From Papaver somniferum (Eukaryota; Streptophyta; Magnoliopsida; Ranunculales; Papaveraceae): 64,000 nucleotides of DNA. The stretch spans positions 196,071,192 to 196,135,191 of the forward strand of contig NC_039358.1 of assembly GCF_003573695.1 (NCBI RefSeq), in the 5' to 3' direction. Both the position numbers and the translations under genes were made by a program. The notes beneath the pieces are model-generated. The model did not search any database, had not been told where the DNA came from, and worked only from the letters and a program-made list of their open reading frames with translations. Of the stretch, positions 35,901 to 49,962 are shown piece by piece. Within the stretch, counting starts at the first letter, position 1. Each line of letters begins with the position of its first letter.

Positions 35901-37989
35901 GTGTTGGCTTTGTCTTTCTATTTGATTCAAGATAGATGAAATTTGTTAGGATTTGGATTAGTTCTGCATGGTCTTTCATCCTTCATATATTGTGAAATTT
36001 GACTTCCTTCATATTTTCTTGAATCAACGTACATAGAAATGCAATTTTTACTTGACGTATTGCCTTAGAACATATTAATTGTAATTACAATACATTTTTC
36101 GAACTTTTTCTGTTAAAGATGAGTTTATCTAGTTTACAATTTAGTCTCAGAAATCAATTTCCGACTTATAACGAAATGTGTAGACTTTTTTGAGTTAACG
36201 GATGTAAAATTCAAAAAATTTATGAACTCTTTCTTTTTGTGTTGGCTTTGTCTTTCTATTTGATTCAAGATAGATGAAATTTGTTAGGATTTTGATTAGT
36301 TCTGCATGGTCTTTCATCCTTCTTCTATTGTGAAATCTGACTTCCTTCATATTTTCTTGAATCAACGTACATAGAAATGCAATTTTTACTAGACGTATTG
36401 CCTTAGAACATATTAATTGTAATTACAATACATTTTCAAACTTTTTCTGTTAAAGATGAGTTTAACTAGTTTACAATTTAGTCTCAGAAATCAATTTCCC
36501 ACTTATAACGAAATGTGTAGACTTTTTTGAGTTAACGTATATTAAATTCAACATTTTTATGAACTCTTTCTTTTTGTGTTGGCTTTGTCTTTCTATTTGA
36601 TTAAATATAGATGAAATTTGTTAGGATTTGGATTAGTTCTGCATGGTCTTTCATCCTTCTTCTATTGTGAAATTTGACTTCCTTCATATTTTCTTGAATC
36701 AACATACATAGAAATGCAATTTTTACTTGACGTATTGCCTTAGAACATATTAATTGTAATTACAATACATTTTTCAAACTTTTTCTGTTAAAGATGAGTT
36801 TAACTAGTTTACAATTTAGTCTCAGAAATCAATTTCCCACTTATAACGAAGTGTGTAGACTTTTTTGAGTTAACGTATATTAAATTCAACATTTTTATGA
36901 ACTCTTTCTTTTTGTGTTGGCTTTGTCTTTCTATTTGATTCAAGATAGATGAAATTTGTTAGGATTTGGATTAGTTCTGCATGGTCTTTCATCCTTCTTC
37001 TATTGTGAAATTTGACTTCCTTCATATTTTCTTGAATCAACGTACATAGAAATGCAATTTTTACTTGACGTATTGCCTTAGAACATATTAATTGTAATTA
37101 CAATACATTTTCAAACTTTTTCTATTAAAGATGAGTTTATCTAGTTTGCAATTTAATCTCAGAAATAAATTTCCCGACTTATAACGAAATGTGTAGACTT
37201 TATTGAGTTAACTTATATAAAATTCAATATTTTTATGAACTCTTTCTTTTTGTGTTGGCTTTGTCTTTCTATTTGATTCAAAATAGATGAAATTTGTTAG
37301 GATTTGGATTATTTCTGCATGGTCTTTCATCCTTCTTCTATTGTGAAAGTTGACTTCATTCATATTTTCTTGAATCAACGTACATAGAAATGCAATTTTT
37401 ACTAGACGTATTGCCTGAGAACATATTAATTGTAATTACAATACATTTTTCAAACTTTTTCTGTTAAAGATGAGTTTATCTAGTTTACAATTTAGTCTCA
37501 GAAATCAATTTCCGACTTATAACGAAATGTGTAGACTTTTTTGAGTTAGCGGATGTAAAATTCAAAAAATTTATGAGCTCTTTCTTTTTGTGTTGGCTTT
37601 GTCTTTCTATTTGATTAAAAATAGATGGAAATTGTTAGGATTTGGATTAGTTATGCATGGTCTTTCATCCTTCTTCTATTGTGAAATTTGACTTCCTTCA
37701 TATTTTCTTGAATCAACGTACATAGAAATGCAATTTTTACTAGGTGTATTGCCTTAGAACATATTAATTCTAATTACAATAAATTTTTCAAACTTTTTCT
37801 GTTAAAGATTAGTCTATCTAGTTTACAATTTAGTCTCAGAAATCAATTTCCGACTAATAACGAAGTGTGTAGACTTTTTTAAGGTAACGTATATAAAATT
37901 CAACATTTTTATGAACTCTTTCTTTTTGTGTTGGCTTTGTCTTTCTATTTGATTCAAGATAGATGAAATTTGTTAGGATTTGGATTAGT

Positions 37990-40185
37990 TCTTCATGGTC
38001 TTTCATCCTTCTTCTATTTAGAAATTTGACTTCCTTCATATTTTCTTGAATCAACGTACATAAAAATGCAATTTTTTCTAGACGTATTGCCTTAGAACAT
38101 ATTAATTATAATTACAATACATTTTTCAAACTTTTTCTGTTAAAGATGAGTCTATCCAGTTTACAATTTAGTGTCAGAAATAAATTTCCCGACTTATAAC
38201 GAAATGTGTAGACTTTTTTGAGTTAACGTATATAAAATTCAATATTTTTATGAACTCTTTCTTTTTGTGTTGGCTTTGTCTTTCTATTTGATTCAAAATA
38301 GATGAAATTTGTTAGGATTTGGATTATTTCTGTATGGTCTTTCATCCTTCTTCTATTGTGAAATTTGACTTCATTCATATTTTCTTGAATCAACGTACAT
38401 AGAAATGCAATTTGTACTAGACGTATTGCCGGAGAACATATAAATTGTAATTACAATACATTTTTAAAACTTTTTCTGTTATGGATGAGTTTATCTAGTT
38501 TTAAATTTAGTCTCAGAAATCAATTTCCGACTTATAACGAAATGTGTAGACTTTTTTGAGTTAGCGGATGTAAAATTCAAAAAATTTATGAACTCTTTCT
38601 TTTTGTGTTGGCTTTGTCTTTCTATTTGATTAAAAATAGATGGAAATTGTTAGGATTTGGATTAGTTATGCATGGTCTTTCATCCTTCTTCTATTGTGAA
38701 ATTTGACTTCCTTCATATTTTCTTGAATCAACGTACTTAGAAATGCAATTTTTACTAGACGTATTGCCTTAGAACATATTAATTGTAATTACAATACATT
38801 TTCAAACTTTTTCTATTAAAGATGAGTTTATCTAGTTTGCAATTTAGTCTCAGAAATCAATTTCCGACTTATAACGAAGTGTATAGACTTTTTTGAGTTA
38901 ACGTATATAAAATTCAACATTTTTATGAATTCTTTATTTTTGTGTTGGCTTTGTTTTTCTATTTGATTCAAGATAGATGAATTTTTTTAGGATTTGGATT
39001 AGTTTTGCATGGTCTTTCGTCCTTCTTTTATTGTGAAATTTGACTTCCTTCATATTTTCTTGAATCAACGTACATAGAAATGCAATTTTTACTAGGTGTA
39101 TTGCCTTAGAACATATTAATTCTAATTACAATATATTTTTCAAACTTTTTCTGTTAAAGATTAGTCTATCTAGTTTACAATTTAGTCTCAGAAATCAATT
39201 TCCGACTAATAACGAAGTGTGTAGACTTTTTTGAGTTAACGTATATAAAATTCAACATTTTTATGAACTCTTTCTTTTTGTGTTGGCTTTGTCTTTCTAT
39301 TTGATTCAAGATAGATGAAATTTGTTAGGATTTGGATTAGTTCTTCATGGTCTTTCATCCTTCTTCAATTGTGAAATTTGACTTCATTCATATTTTCTTG
39401 AATCAACGTACATAGAAATGCAATTTTTACTAGACGTATTGCCTTAGAACATATTAATTATAATTACAATACATTTTTCAAACTTTTTTTGTTAAAGATG
39501 AGTCTATCTAGTTTACAATTTAGTCTCAGAAATAAATTTCCCGACTTATAACGAAATGTGTAGACTTTTTTGAGTTAACGTGTATAAAATTCAATATTTT
39601 TATGAACTCTTTCTTTTTGTGTTGGCTTTGTCTTTCTATTTGATTCAAAACAGATGAAGTTTGTTAGGATTTGGATTATTTCTGTATGGTCTTTCATCTT
39701 TCTTCTATTGTGAAATTTGACTTCATTCATATTTTCTTGAATCAACGTACATTGAAATGCAATTTTTACTAGACGTATTGCCGGAGAACATATAAATTTT
39801 AATTACAATAAATTTTTAAAACTTTTTATGGTAAAGATGAGTTTATCTAGTCTACAATTTAGTCTCAGAAATCAATTTCCGACTTATAACGAAATGTGTA
39901 GACTTTTTTGAGTTAACGGATGTAAAATTCAAAATTTTTATGAACTCTTTCTTTTTGTGTTGGCTTTGTCTTTCTATTTGATTCAAGATAGATGAAATTT
40001 GTTAGGATTTTGATTAGTTCTGCATGGTCTTTCATCCTTCTTCTATTGTGAAATCTGACTTCCTTCATATTTTCTTGAATCAACGTACATAGAAATGCAA
40101 TTTTTACTTGACGTATTGCCTTAGAACATATTAATTGTAATTACAATACATTTTTCAAACTTTTTCTGTTAAAGATGAGTTTAAC
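37990..40185 (+). repeat. Higher-order block A1 (partner 42.72-44.92 kb, offset 4732 bp)
   Basis: About 6.5 monomers recur 14 monomers downstream. Shared private variants include CTATTTAGAAATTT, GAGTCTATCCAGT (38148 and 42880 regions), CTAGTTTTAAATTT, AGATTAGTCTATC and TTTTTATGGTAAAGATG (39821 and 44553). Edges are approximate, placed where private variants stop matching. Confidence 0.85.
38903..38919 (+). other. Empty paralogue of the LINE copy 1-4 insertion site
   Basis: GTATATAAAATTCAACA inside a monomer with the diagnostic flanks TTTGCAATTTAG and GAAGTGTATAGAC upstream and TTTTTATGAATTC downstream, uninterrupted. Confidence 0.75.
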
Positions 40186-40499
40186 TAGTTTACAATTTAG
40201 TCTCAGAAATCAATTTCCCACTGATAACGAAGTGTGTATACATTTTTGAGTTAACGTATATAAAATTCAACATTTTTATGAACTCTTTCTTTTTGTGTTG
40301 GCTTTGTCTTTCTATTTGATTCAAGATAGATGGAATTTGTTAGGATTTGGACTAGTTCTGCATGGTCTTTCATCCTTCTTCTATTGTGAAATTTGACTTC
40401 CTTCATATTTTCTTGAATCAACGTACATAGAAATGCAATTTTTACTAGACGTATTGCCTTAGAACATATTAATTGTAATTACAATACATTTTCAAACTT

Positions 40500-41660
40500 T
40501 TTCTATTAAAGATGAGTTTATCTAGTTTGCAATTTAGTCTCAGAAATCAATTTCCGACTTATAACGAAGTGTATAGACTTTTTTGAGTTAACGTATATAA
40601 AATTCAACATTTTTATGAATTCTTTATTTTTGTGTTGGCTTTGTCTTTCTATTTGATTCAAGATAGATGAAATTTTTTTAGGATTTGGATTAGTTCTGCA
40701 TGGTCTTTCATCCTTCTTCTATTGTGAAATTTGACTTCCTTCATATTTTCTTGAATCAACGTACATAGAAATGCAATTTCTACTAGGTGTATTGCCTTAG
40801 AACATATTAATTCTAATTACAATATATTTTTCAAACTTTTTCTGTTAAAGATGAGTCTATCTAGTTTACAATTTAGTCTCAGAAATCAATTTCCGACTTA
40901 TAACGAAGTGTGTGTACTTTTTTGAGTTAACGTATATAAAATTCAACATTTTTATGAACTCTTTCTTTTTGTGTTGGCTTTGTCTTTCTATTTGATTCAA
41001 GATAGATGAAATTTGTTAGGATTTGGATTAGTTCTGCATGGTCTTTCATCCTTCTTCTATTGTGAAATTTGACTTCCTTCATATTTTCTTGAATCAACGT
41101 ACATAGAAATGCAATTTTTACTAGAGGTATTGCCTAAGAACATATTAGTTGTAATTACAATACATTTTTCAAACTTTTTATGCTAAAGATGAGTTTATCT
41201 AGTTTACAATTTAGTCTCAGAAATCAATTTCCGACTTATAACGAAATGTGTAGACTTTTTTGAGTTAACTTAAATAAAATTCAAAATTTTTATGAACTCT
41301 TTCTTTTTGTGTTGGCTTTGTCTTTCTATTTGATTCAAGATAGATGAAATTTGTTAAGATTTTGATTAGTTCTGCATGGTCTTTCATCCTTCTTCTATTG
41401 TGAAATCTGACTTCCTTCATATTTTCTTGAATCAACGTACATAGAAATGCAATTTTTACTAGACGTATTGCCTTAGAACATATTAATTGTAATTACAATA
41501 CATTTTTCAAACTTTTTCTGTTAAAGATGAGTTTAACTAGTTTACAATTTAGTCTCAGAAATCAATTTCCCACTTATAACGAAGTGTGTAGACTTTTTTG
41601 AGTTAACGTATATTAAATTCAACATTTTTATGAACTCTTTCTTTTTGTGTTGGCTTTGTC
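40500..41660 (+). repeat. Higher-order block B1 (partner 49.96-51.12 kb, offset 9463 bp)
   Basis: About 3.4 monomers recur 28 monomers downstream. Both contain ATGAATTCTTTATTTTTG (40615 and 50078), AAATTTTTTTAGG, GCAATTTCTACTAGGTG, GTGTGTGTAC and AACTTAAATAAAATTC (41267 and 50730). Much of the block also matches 26.3-27.3 kb. Confidence 0.82.
40593..40609 (+). other. Empty paralogue of the LINE copy 1-4 insertion site
   Basis: Same target sequence and diagnostic flanks; the following 300 bp (AAATTTTTTTAGG, TTTCTACTAGGTG) closely match the sequence after LINE copy 3. Confidence 0.8.
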
Positions 41661-41939
41661 TTTCTATTTGATTCAAGATAGATGAAATTTGTTAGGATTT
41701 GGATTAGTTATGCATGGTCTTTCATCCTTCTTCTATTGTGAAATTTGACTTGCTTCATATTTTCTTGAATCAACGCACATAGAAATGCAATTTTTACTAG
41801 ATGTATTGCCTTAAAACATATTAATTGTAATTACAATACGTTTTTCTAACTTTTTCTGCTAAAGATGAGTCTATCTAGTTTACAATTTAGTCTCGGAAAT
41901 CAATTTCCGACTTATAACGAAATGTGTAGACTTTTTTGA

Positions 41940-42720
41940 GTTAACGTATATAAAATTCAACATTTTTATGAACTCTTTCTTTTTGTGTTGGCTTTGTCTT
42001 TCTATTTGATTCAAGATAGATGAAATTTGTTAGGATTTTGATTAGTTCTGCATGGTCTTTCATCCTTCTTCTATTGTGAAATTTGACTTCCTTCATATTT
42101 TCTTGAATCAACGTACATAGAAATGCAATTTTTACTAGAGGTATTGCCTAAGAACATATTAGTTGTAATTACAATACATTTTTCAAACTTTTTATGCTAA
42201 AGATGAGTTTATCTAGTTTACAATTTAGTCTCAGAAATCAATTTCCGACTTATAACGAAATGTGTAGACTTTTTTGAGTTAACTTAAATAAAATTCAAAA
42301 TTTTTATGAACTCTTTCTTTTTATGTTGGCTTTGTCTTTCTATTTGATTCAAGATAGATGAAATTTGTTAAGATTTTGATTAGTTCTGCATGGTCTTTCA
42401 TCCTTCTTCTATTGTGAAATCTGACTTCCTTCATATTTTCTTAAATCAACGTACATAGAAATGCAATTTTTACTAGACGTATTGCCTTAGAACATATTAA
42501 TTGTAATTACAATACATTTTTCAAACTTTTTCTGTTAAAGATGAGTTTAACTAGTTTACAATTTAGTCTCAGAAATCAATTTCCCACTTATAACGAAGTG
42601 TGTAGACTTTTTTGAGTTAACGTATATTAAATTCAACATTTTTATGAACTCTTTCTTTTTGTGTTGGCTTTGTCTTTCTATTTGATTCAAGATAGATGAA
42701 ATTTGTTAGGATTTGGATTA
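41940..42720 (+). repeat. Higher-order block C1 (partner 45.32-46.10 kb, offset 3380 bp)
   Basis: The two blocks share rare variants TTTTTATGTTGGC and TTTTCTTAAATCAACG next to AACTTAAATAAAATTC (42281 and 45661). The offset is exactly ten monomers. Edges are approximate. Confidence 0.8.
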
Positions 42721-42721
42721 G

Positions 42722-44917
42722 TTCTGCATGGTCTTTCATCCTTCTTCTATTTAGAAATTTGACTTCCTTCATATTTTCTTGAATCGACGTACATAAAAAT
42801 GCAATTTTTACTAGACGTATTGCCTTAGAACATATTAATTATAATTACAATACATTTTCAATCTTTTTCTGTTAAAGATGAGTCTATCCAGTTTACAATT
42901 TAGTCTCAGAAATAAATTTCCCGACTTATAACGAAATGTGTAGACTTTTTTGAGTTAACGTATATAAAATTCAATATTTTTATGAACTCTTTCTTTTTGT
43001 GTTGGCTTTGTCTTTCTATTTGATTCAAAATAGATGAAATTTGTTAGGATTTGGATTATTTCTGTATGGTCTTTCATCCTTCTTCTATTGTGAAATTTGA
43101 CTTCATTCATATTTTCTTGAATCAACGTACATAGAAATGCAATTTGTACTAGACGTATTGCCGGAGAACATATAAATTGTAATTACAATACATTTTTAAA
43201 ACTTTTTCTGTTATAGATGAGTTTATCTAGTTTTAAATTTAGTCTCAGAAATCAATTTCCGACTTATAACGAAATGTGTAGACTTTTTTGAGTTAGCGGA
43301 TGTAAAATTCAAAAAATTTATGAACTCTTTCTTTTTGTGTTGGCATTGTCTTTCTATTTGATTAAAAATAGATGGAAATTGTTAGGATTTGGATTAGTTA
43401 TGCATGGTCTTTCATCCTTCTTCTATTGTGAAATTTGACTTCCTTCATATTTTCTTGAATCAACGTACTTAGAAATGCAATTTTTACTAGACGTATTGCC
43501 TTAGAACATATTAATTGTAATTACAATACATTTTCAAACTTTTTCTATTAAAGATGAGTTTATCTAGTTTGCAATTTAGTCTCAGAAATCAATTTCCGAC
43601 TTATAACGAAGTGTATAGACTTTTTTGAGTTAGCGTATATAAAATTCAACATTTTTATGAATTCTTTATTTTTGTGTTGGCTTTGTCTTTCTATTTGATT
43701 CAAAATAGATGAAATTTTTAAGGATTTGGATTAGTTTTGCATGGTCTTTCGTCCTTCTTCTATTGTGAAATTTGACTTCCTTCATATTTTCTTGAATCAA
43801 CGTACATAGAAATGCAATTTTTACTAGGTGTATTGCCTTAGAACATATTAATTCTAATTACAATATATTTTTCAAACTTTTTATGTTAAAGATTAGTCTA
43901 TCTAGTTTACAATTTAGTCTCAGAAATCAATTTCCGACTAATAACGAAGTGTGTAGACTTTTTTGAGTTAACGTATATAAAATTCAACATTTTTATGAAC
44001 TCTTTCTTTTTGTGTTGGCTTTGTCTTTCTATTTGATTCAAGATAGATGAAATTTGTTAGGATTTGGATTAGTTCTTCATGGTCTTTCATCCTTCTTCAA
44101 TTGTGAAATTTGACTTCGTTCATATTTTCTTGAATCAACGTACATAAAAATGCAATTTTTACTAGACGTATTGCCTTAGAACATATTAATTATAATTACA
44201 ATACATTTTTCAAACTTTTTTTGTTAAAGATGAGTCTATCTAGTTTACAATTTAGTCTCAGAAATAAATTTCCCGACTTATAACGAAATGTGTAGACTTT
44301 TTTGAGTTAACGTGTATAAAATTCAATATTTTTATGAACTCTTTCTTTTTGTGTTGGCTTTGTCTTTCTATTTGATTCAAAATACATGAAGTTTGTTAGG
44401 ATTTGGATTATTTCTGTATGGTCTTTCATCTTTCTTCTATTGTGAAATTTGACTTCATTCATATTTTCTTGAATCAACGTACATAGAAATGCAATTTTTA
44501 CTAGACGTATTGCCGGAGAACATATAAATTTTAATTACAATAAATTTTTAAAACTTTTTATGGTAAAGATGAGTTTATCTAGTCTACAATTTAGTCTCAG
44601 AAATCAATTTCCGACTTATAACGAAATGTGTAGACTTTTTTGAGTTAACGGATGTAAAATTTAAAATTTTTATGAACTCTTTCTTTTTGTGTTGGCTTTG
44701 TCTTTCTATTTGATTCAAGATAGATGAAATTTGTTAGGATTTTGATTAGTTCTGCATGGTCTTTCATCCTTCTTCTATTGTGAAATCTGACTTCCTTCAT
44801 ATTTTCTTGAATCAACGTACATAGAAATGCAATTTTTACTTGACGTATTGCCTTAGAACATATTAATTGTAATTACAATACATTTTTCAAACTTTTTCTG
44901 TTAAAGATGAGTTTATC
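42722..44917 (+). repeat. Higher-order block A2 (partner 37.99-40.19 kb)
   Basis: Second copy of the block above. After about 44917 it switches to an AGTTAGCGGATG monomer, whereas the first copy continues with a CCCACTGATAACG monomer. Confidence 0.85.
43635..43651 (+). other. Empty paralogue of the LINE copy 1-4 insertion site
   Basis: Same target; the upstream base pattern is AGTTAGCGTATAT instead of AGTTAACGTATAT. It is the partner of 38903 within the 4732-bp duplication. Confidence 0.72.
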
Positions 44918-45319
44918 TAGTTTACAATTTAGTCTCAGAAATCAATTTCCGACTTATAACGAAATGTGTAGACTTTTTTGAGTTAGCGGATGTAAAATTC
45001 AAAAAATTTATGAGCTCTTTCTTTTTGTGTTGGCTTTGTCTTTCTATTTGATTAAAAATAGATGGAAATTTTTAGGATTTGGATTAGTTATGCATGGTCT
45101 TTCATCCTTCTTCTATTGTGAAATTTGACTTCCTTCATATTTTCTTGAATCAACGTACATAGAAATGCAATTTTTACTAGGTGTATTGCCTTAGAACATA
45201 TTAATTCTAATTACAATATATTTTTCAAACTTTTTCTGTTAAAGATGAGTCTATCTAGTTTACAATTTAGTCTTAGAAATCAATTTCCGACTTATAACGA
45301 AGTGTGTGTACTTTTTTGA

Positions 45320-46100
45320 GTTAACGTATATAAAATTCAACATTTTTATGAACTCTTTCTTTTTGTGTTGGCTTTGTCTTTCTATTTGATTCAAGATAGA
45401 TGAAATTTGTTAGGATTTTGATTAGTTCTGCATGGTCTTTCATCCTTCTTCTATTGTGAAATTTGACTTCCTTCATATTTTCTTGAATCAACGTACATAG
45501 AAATGCAATTTTTACTAGAGGTATTGCCTAAGAACATATTAGTTGTAATTACAATACATTTTTCAAACTTTTTATGCTAAAGATGAGTTTATCTAGTTTA
45601 CAATTTAGTCTCAGAAATCAATTTCCGACTTATAACGAAATGTGTAGACTTTTTTGAGTTAACTTAAATAAAATTCAAAATTTTTATGAACTCTTTCTTT
45701 TTATGTTGGCTTTGTCTTTCTATTTGATTCAAGATAGATGAAATTTGTTAAGATTTTGATTAGTTCTGCATGGTCTTTCATCCTTCTTCTATTGTGAAAT
45801 CTGACTTCCTTCATATTTTCTTAAATCAACGTACATAGAAATGCAATTTTTACTAGACGTATTGCCTTAGAACATATTAATTGTAATTACAATACATTTT
45901 TCAAACTTTTTCTGTTAAAGATGAGTTTAACTAGTTTACAATTTAGTCTCAGAAATCAATTTCCCACTTATAACGAAGTGTGTAGACTTTTTTGAGTTAA
46001 CGTATATTAAATTCAACATTTTTATGAACTCTTTCTTTTTGTGTTGGCTTTGTCTTTCTATTTGATTCAAGATAGATGAAATTTGTTAGGATTTGGATTA
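45320..46100 (+). repeat. Higher-order block C2 (partner 41.94-42.72 kb)
   Basis: Second copy of the block above; it diverges at about 46102, where it reads AGTTATGCATGG instead of AGTTCTGCATGG. Confidence 0.8.
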
Positions 46101-49100
46101 GTTATGCATGGTCTTTCATCCTTCTTCTATTGTGAAATTTGACTTCCTTCATATTTTCTTGAATCAACGTACATAGAAATACAATTTTTACTAGACGTAT
46201 TGCCTTAGAACATATTAATTGTAATTAAAATACATTTCTCAAACTTTTTCTGTTAAAGATGAGTTTATCTAGTTTACAATTTAGTCTCAGAAATCAATTT
46301 CCGACTTATAACGATATGTGTCAACTTTTTTGAGTTAACGTATATAAAATTCAACATTTTTATGAACTCCTTCTTTTTGTGTTGGCTTTGTTTTTCTATT
46401 TGATTCAAGATAGATGAAATTTGTTAGGATTTGGATTAGTTCTGCAAGGTCTTTCATACTTCTTCTATTGTGAAATTTGGCTTCCTTCATATTTTGTTGA
46501 ATCAACGTACATAGAAATTTAATTTTTACTAGACGTATTGCCTTAGATCATATTAATTGTAATTACAATACATTTTTCAAACTTTTTCTGTTAAAGATGA
46601 GTTTATCTAGTTTACAATTTAGTCTCAGAAATCAATTTTCGACTTGTAACGAAATGTGTAGACTTTTTTGAGTTAACGTATATAAAATTCAACATTTTTA
46701 TGAACTCTTTCTTTTTGTGTTGGCTTTGTCTTTCTATTTGATTCAAGATAGATGAAATTTGTTAGGATTTGGATTAGTTCTGCATGGTCTTTCATCCTTC
46801 TTCTATTGTGAAATTTGACTTCCTTCATATTTTCTTGAATCAACGTACATAGAAATGCAATTTTTACTAGACGTATTGCCTTAGAACATATTAATTGCAA
46901 TTACAATACATTTTTTAAACTTTTTCTGTTAAAGATGAGTTTATCAAATTTACAATTTAGTCTCAGAAATCAATTTCCGACTTATAACGAAATGTGTAGA
47001 CTTTTTTGAGTTAACGTATATAAAATTCAACATTTTTATGAACTCTTTCTTTTTGTGTTGGCTTTGTCTTTCTATTTGATTCAAGATAGATGAAATTTGT
47101 TAGGATTTGGATTAGTTCTGCATGGTCTTTCATCCTTCTTCTATTGTGTATTTTTACTTCCTTCATATTTTCTTGAATCAACGTACATAGAAATGTAATT
47201 TTTACTAGACGTATTGCCTTAGAACATATTAATTGTAATTACAATACATTTTTCAAACTTTTTCTGTTAAAGATGAGTTTATCTAGTTTACAATTTAGTC
47301 TCAGAAATCAATTTCCGACTTATAACGAAATGTGTAGACTTTTTTGAGTTAACGTATATAAAATTCAACATTTTTATGAACTCTTTCTTTTTGTGTTGGC
47401 TTTGTCTTTCTATTTGATTCAAGATAGATGAAATTTGTTAGGATTTGGATTATTTCTGCATGGTCTTTCATCCTTCTTCTATAGTGAAATTTGACTTCCT
47501 TCATATTTTCTTGAATCAACTTACATAGAAATGCAATTTTTACTAGACGTATTGCCTTAGAACATATTAATTGTAATTACAATACATTTTTCAAACTTTT
47601 TCTGTTAAAGATGAGTTTATCTAGTTTACAATTTAGTCTCAGAAATCAATTTCCGACTTATAACGAAATGTGTAGACTTTTTTGAGTTAACTATATAAAA
47701 TTCAACATTTTTATGAACTCTTTCTTTTTGTGTTGGCTTTGTCTTTCTATTTGATTCAAGATAGATGAAATTTGTTAGGATTTGGATTAGTTCTGCATGG
47801 TCTTTCATCCTTCTTCTATTGTGAAATTTGACTTCCTTCATATTTTCCTTAATCAACTTACATAGAAATGCAATTTTTACTAGAAGTATTGCCTTAGAAC
47901 ATATTAATTGTAATTACAATACATTTTTCAAACTTTTTCTGTTAAAGATGAGTTTATCTAGTTTACAATTTAGTCTCAGAAATCAATTTCCGACTTATAA
48001 CGAAATGTGTAGACTTTTTTGAGTTAACGCATATAAAATTCAACATTTTTATGAACTATTTCTTTTTGTGTTGGCTTTGTCTTTCTATTTGATTCAAGAT
48101 AGATGAAATTTGTTAGGATTTGGATTCGTTCTGCATGGTCTTTCATCCTTCTTCTATTGTGAAATTTGACTTCCTTCATATTTTCTTCAATCAACGTACA
48201 TAGAAATGCAATTTTTACTACACGTATTGCCTTGGAACATATTAATTGTAATTACAATACATTTTTCGAACTTTTTTTTGTTAAAGATGAGTTTATCTAG
48301 TTTACAATTTAGTCTCAGAAATCAATTTCTGACTTATAACGAAGTGTGTAGACTTTTTTGAGTTAACGTATATTAAATTCAACATTTTTATGAACTCTTT
48401 CTTTTTGTGCTGGCTTTGTCTTTCTATTTGATTCAAGATAGATGAAATTTGTTAGGATTTGGATTAGTTCTGCATGGTCTTTCATCCTTCTTCTATTGTG
48501 AAATTTGACTTCCTTCATATTTTCTTGAATCAACGTACATAGAAATGCAATTTTTACTAGACGTATTGCCTTAGAACATATTAATTTTAATTACAATACA
48601 TTTTTCAAACTTTTTCTGTTAAAGATGAGTTTATCTAGTTTACAATTTAGTCTCAGAAATCAATTTTCGACTTATAACGAAATGTGTAGACTTTTTTGAG
48701 TTAACGTATATAAAATTCAACATTTTATGAACTCTTTCTTCTTGTGTTGGCTTTGTCTTTCTATTTGATTCAAGATAGATGAAATTTGTTAGGATTTGGA
48801 TTAGTTCTGCATGGTCTTTCATCTTTCTTCTATTGTGAAATTTGACTTCCTTCATATTTTCTTGAACCAACGTACATAGAAATGCAATTTTTAATAGACG
48901 TATTGCCTTAGAACATATTAATTGTAATTACAATACATTTTTCAAACTTTTTCTGTTAAAGATGAGTTTATCTAGTTTACAATTTAGTCTCAGAAATCAA
49001 TTTCCGACTTATAACGAAATGTGTAGACTTTTTCGAGTTAACGTATATAAAATTCAACATTTTTATGAACTCTTTCTTTTTGTGTTAACTTTGTCTTTCT

Positions 49101-49962
49101 ATTTGATTCAAGAAAGATGAAATTTGTTTGGATTTGGATTAGTTCTGCATGGTCTTTCATCCTTCTTCTATTGTGAAATTTGACTTCCTTCATATTTTCT
49201 TGAATCAACGTACATAGAAATGCAATTTTTACTAGACGTATTGCCTTAGAACATATTAATTGTAATTACAATACATTTTTCAAACTTTTTCTGTTAAAGA
49301 TGAGTTTATCTAGTTTACAATTTAGTCTCAGAAATCAATTTCCGACTTATAACGAAATGTGTAGACTTTTTCGAGTTAACGTATATAAAATTCAACATTT
49401 TTATGAACTCTTTCTTTTTGTGTTACCTTTGTCTTTCTATTTGATTCAAGATAGATTAAATTTGTTAGGATTTGGATTAGTTCTGCATGGTCTTTCATCC
49501 TTCTTCTATTGTGAAATTTGACTTCCTTCATATTTTCTTTAATCAACGTACATAGAAATGCAATTTTTACTTGACGTATTGCCTTAGAACATATTAATTG
49601 TAATTACAATACATTTTTCAAACTTTTTCTGTTAAAGATGAGTTTATCTAGTTTACAATTTATTCTCAGAAATCAATTTCCGACTTATAACGAAATGTGT
49701 AGACTTTTTCGAGTTAACGTATATAAATTTCAACATTTTTATGAACTCTTTCTTTTTGTGTTAACTTTGTCTTTCTATTTGATTCAAGAAAGATGAAATT
49801 TGTTAGGATTTGGATTAGTTCTGCATGGTCTTTCATCCTTCTTCTATTGTGAAATTTGACTTCCTTCATATTTTCTTGAATCAACGTACATAGAAATGCA
49901 ATTTTTACTAGACGTATTGCCTTAGAACATATTAATTGTAATTACAATACATTTTCAAACTT

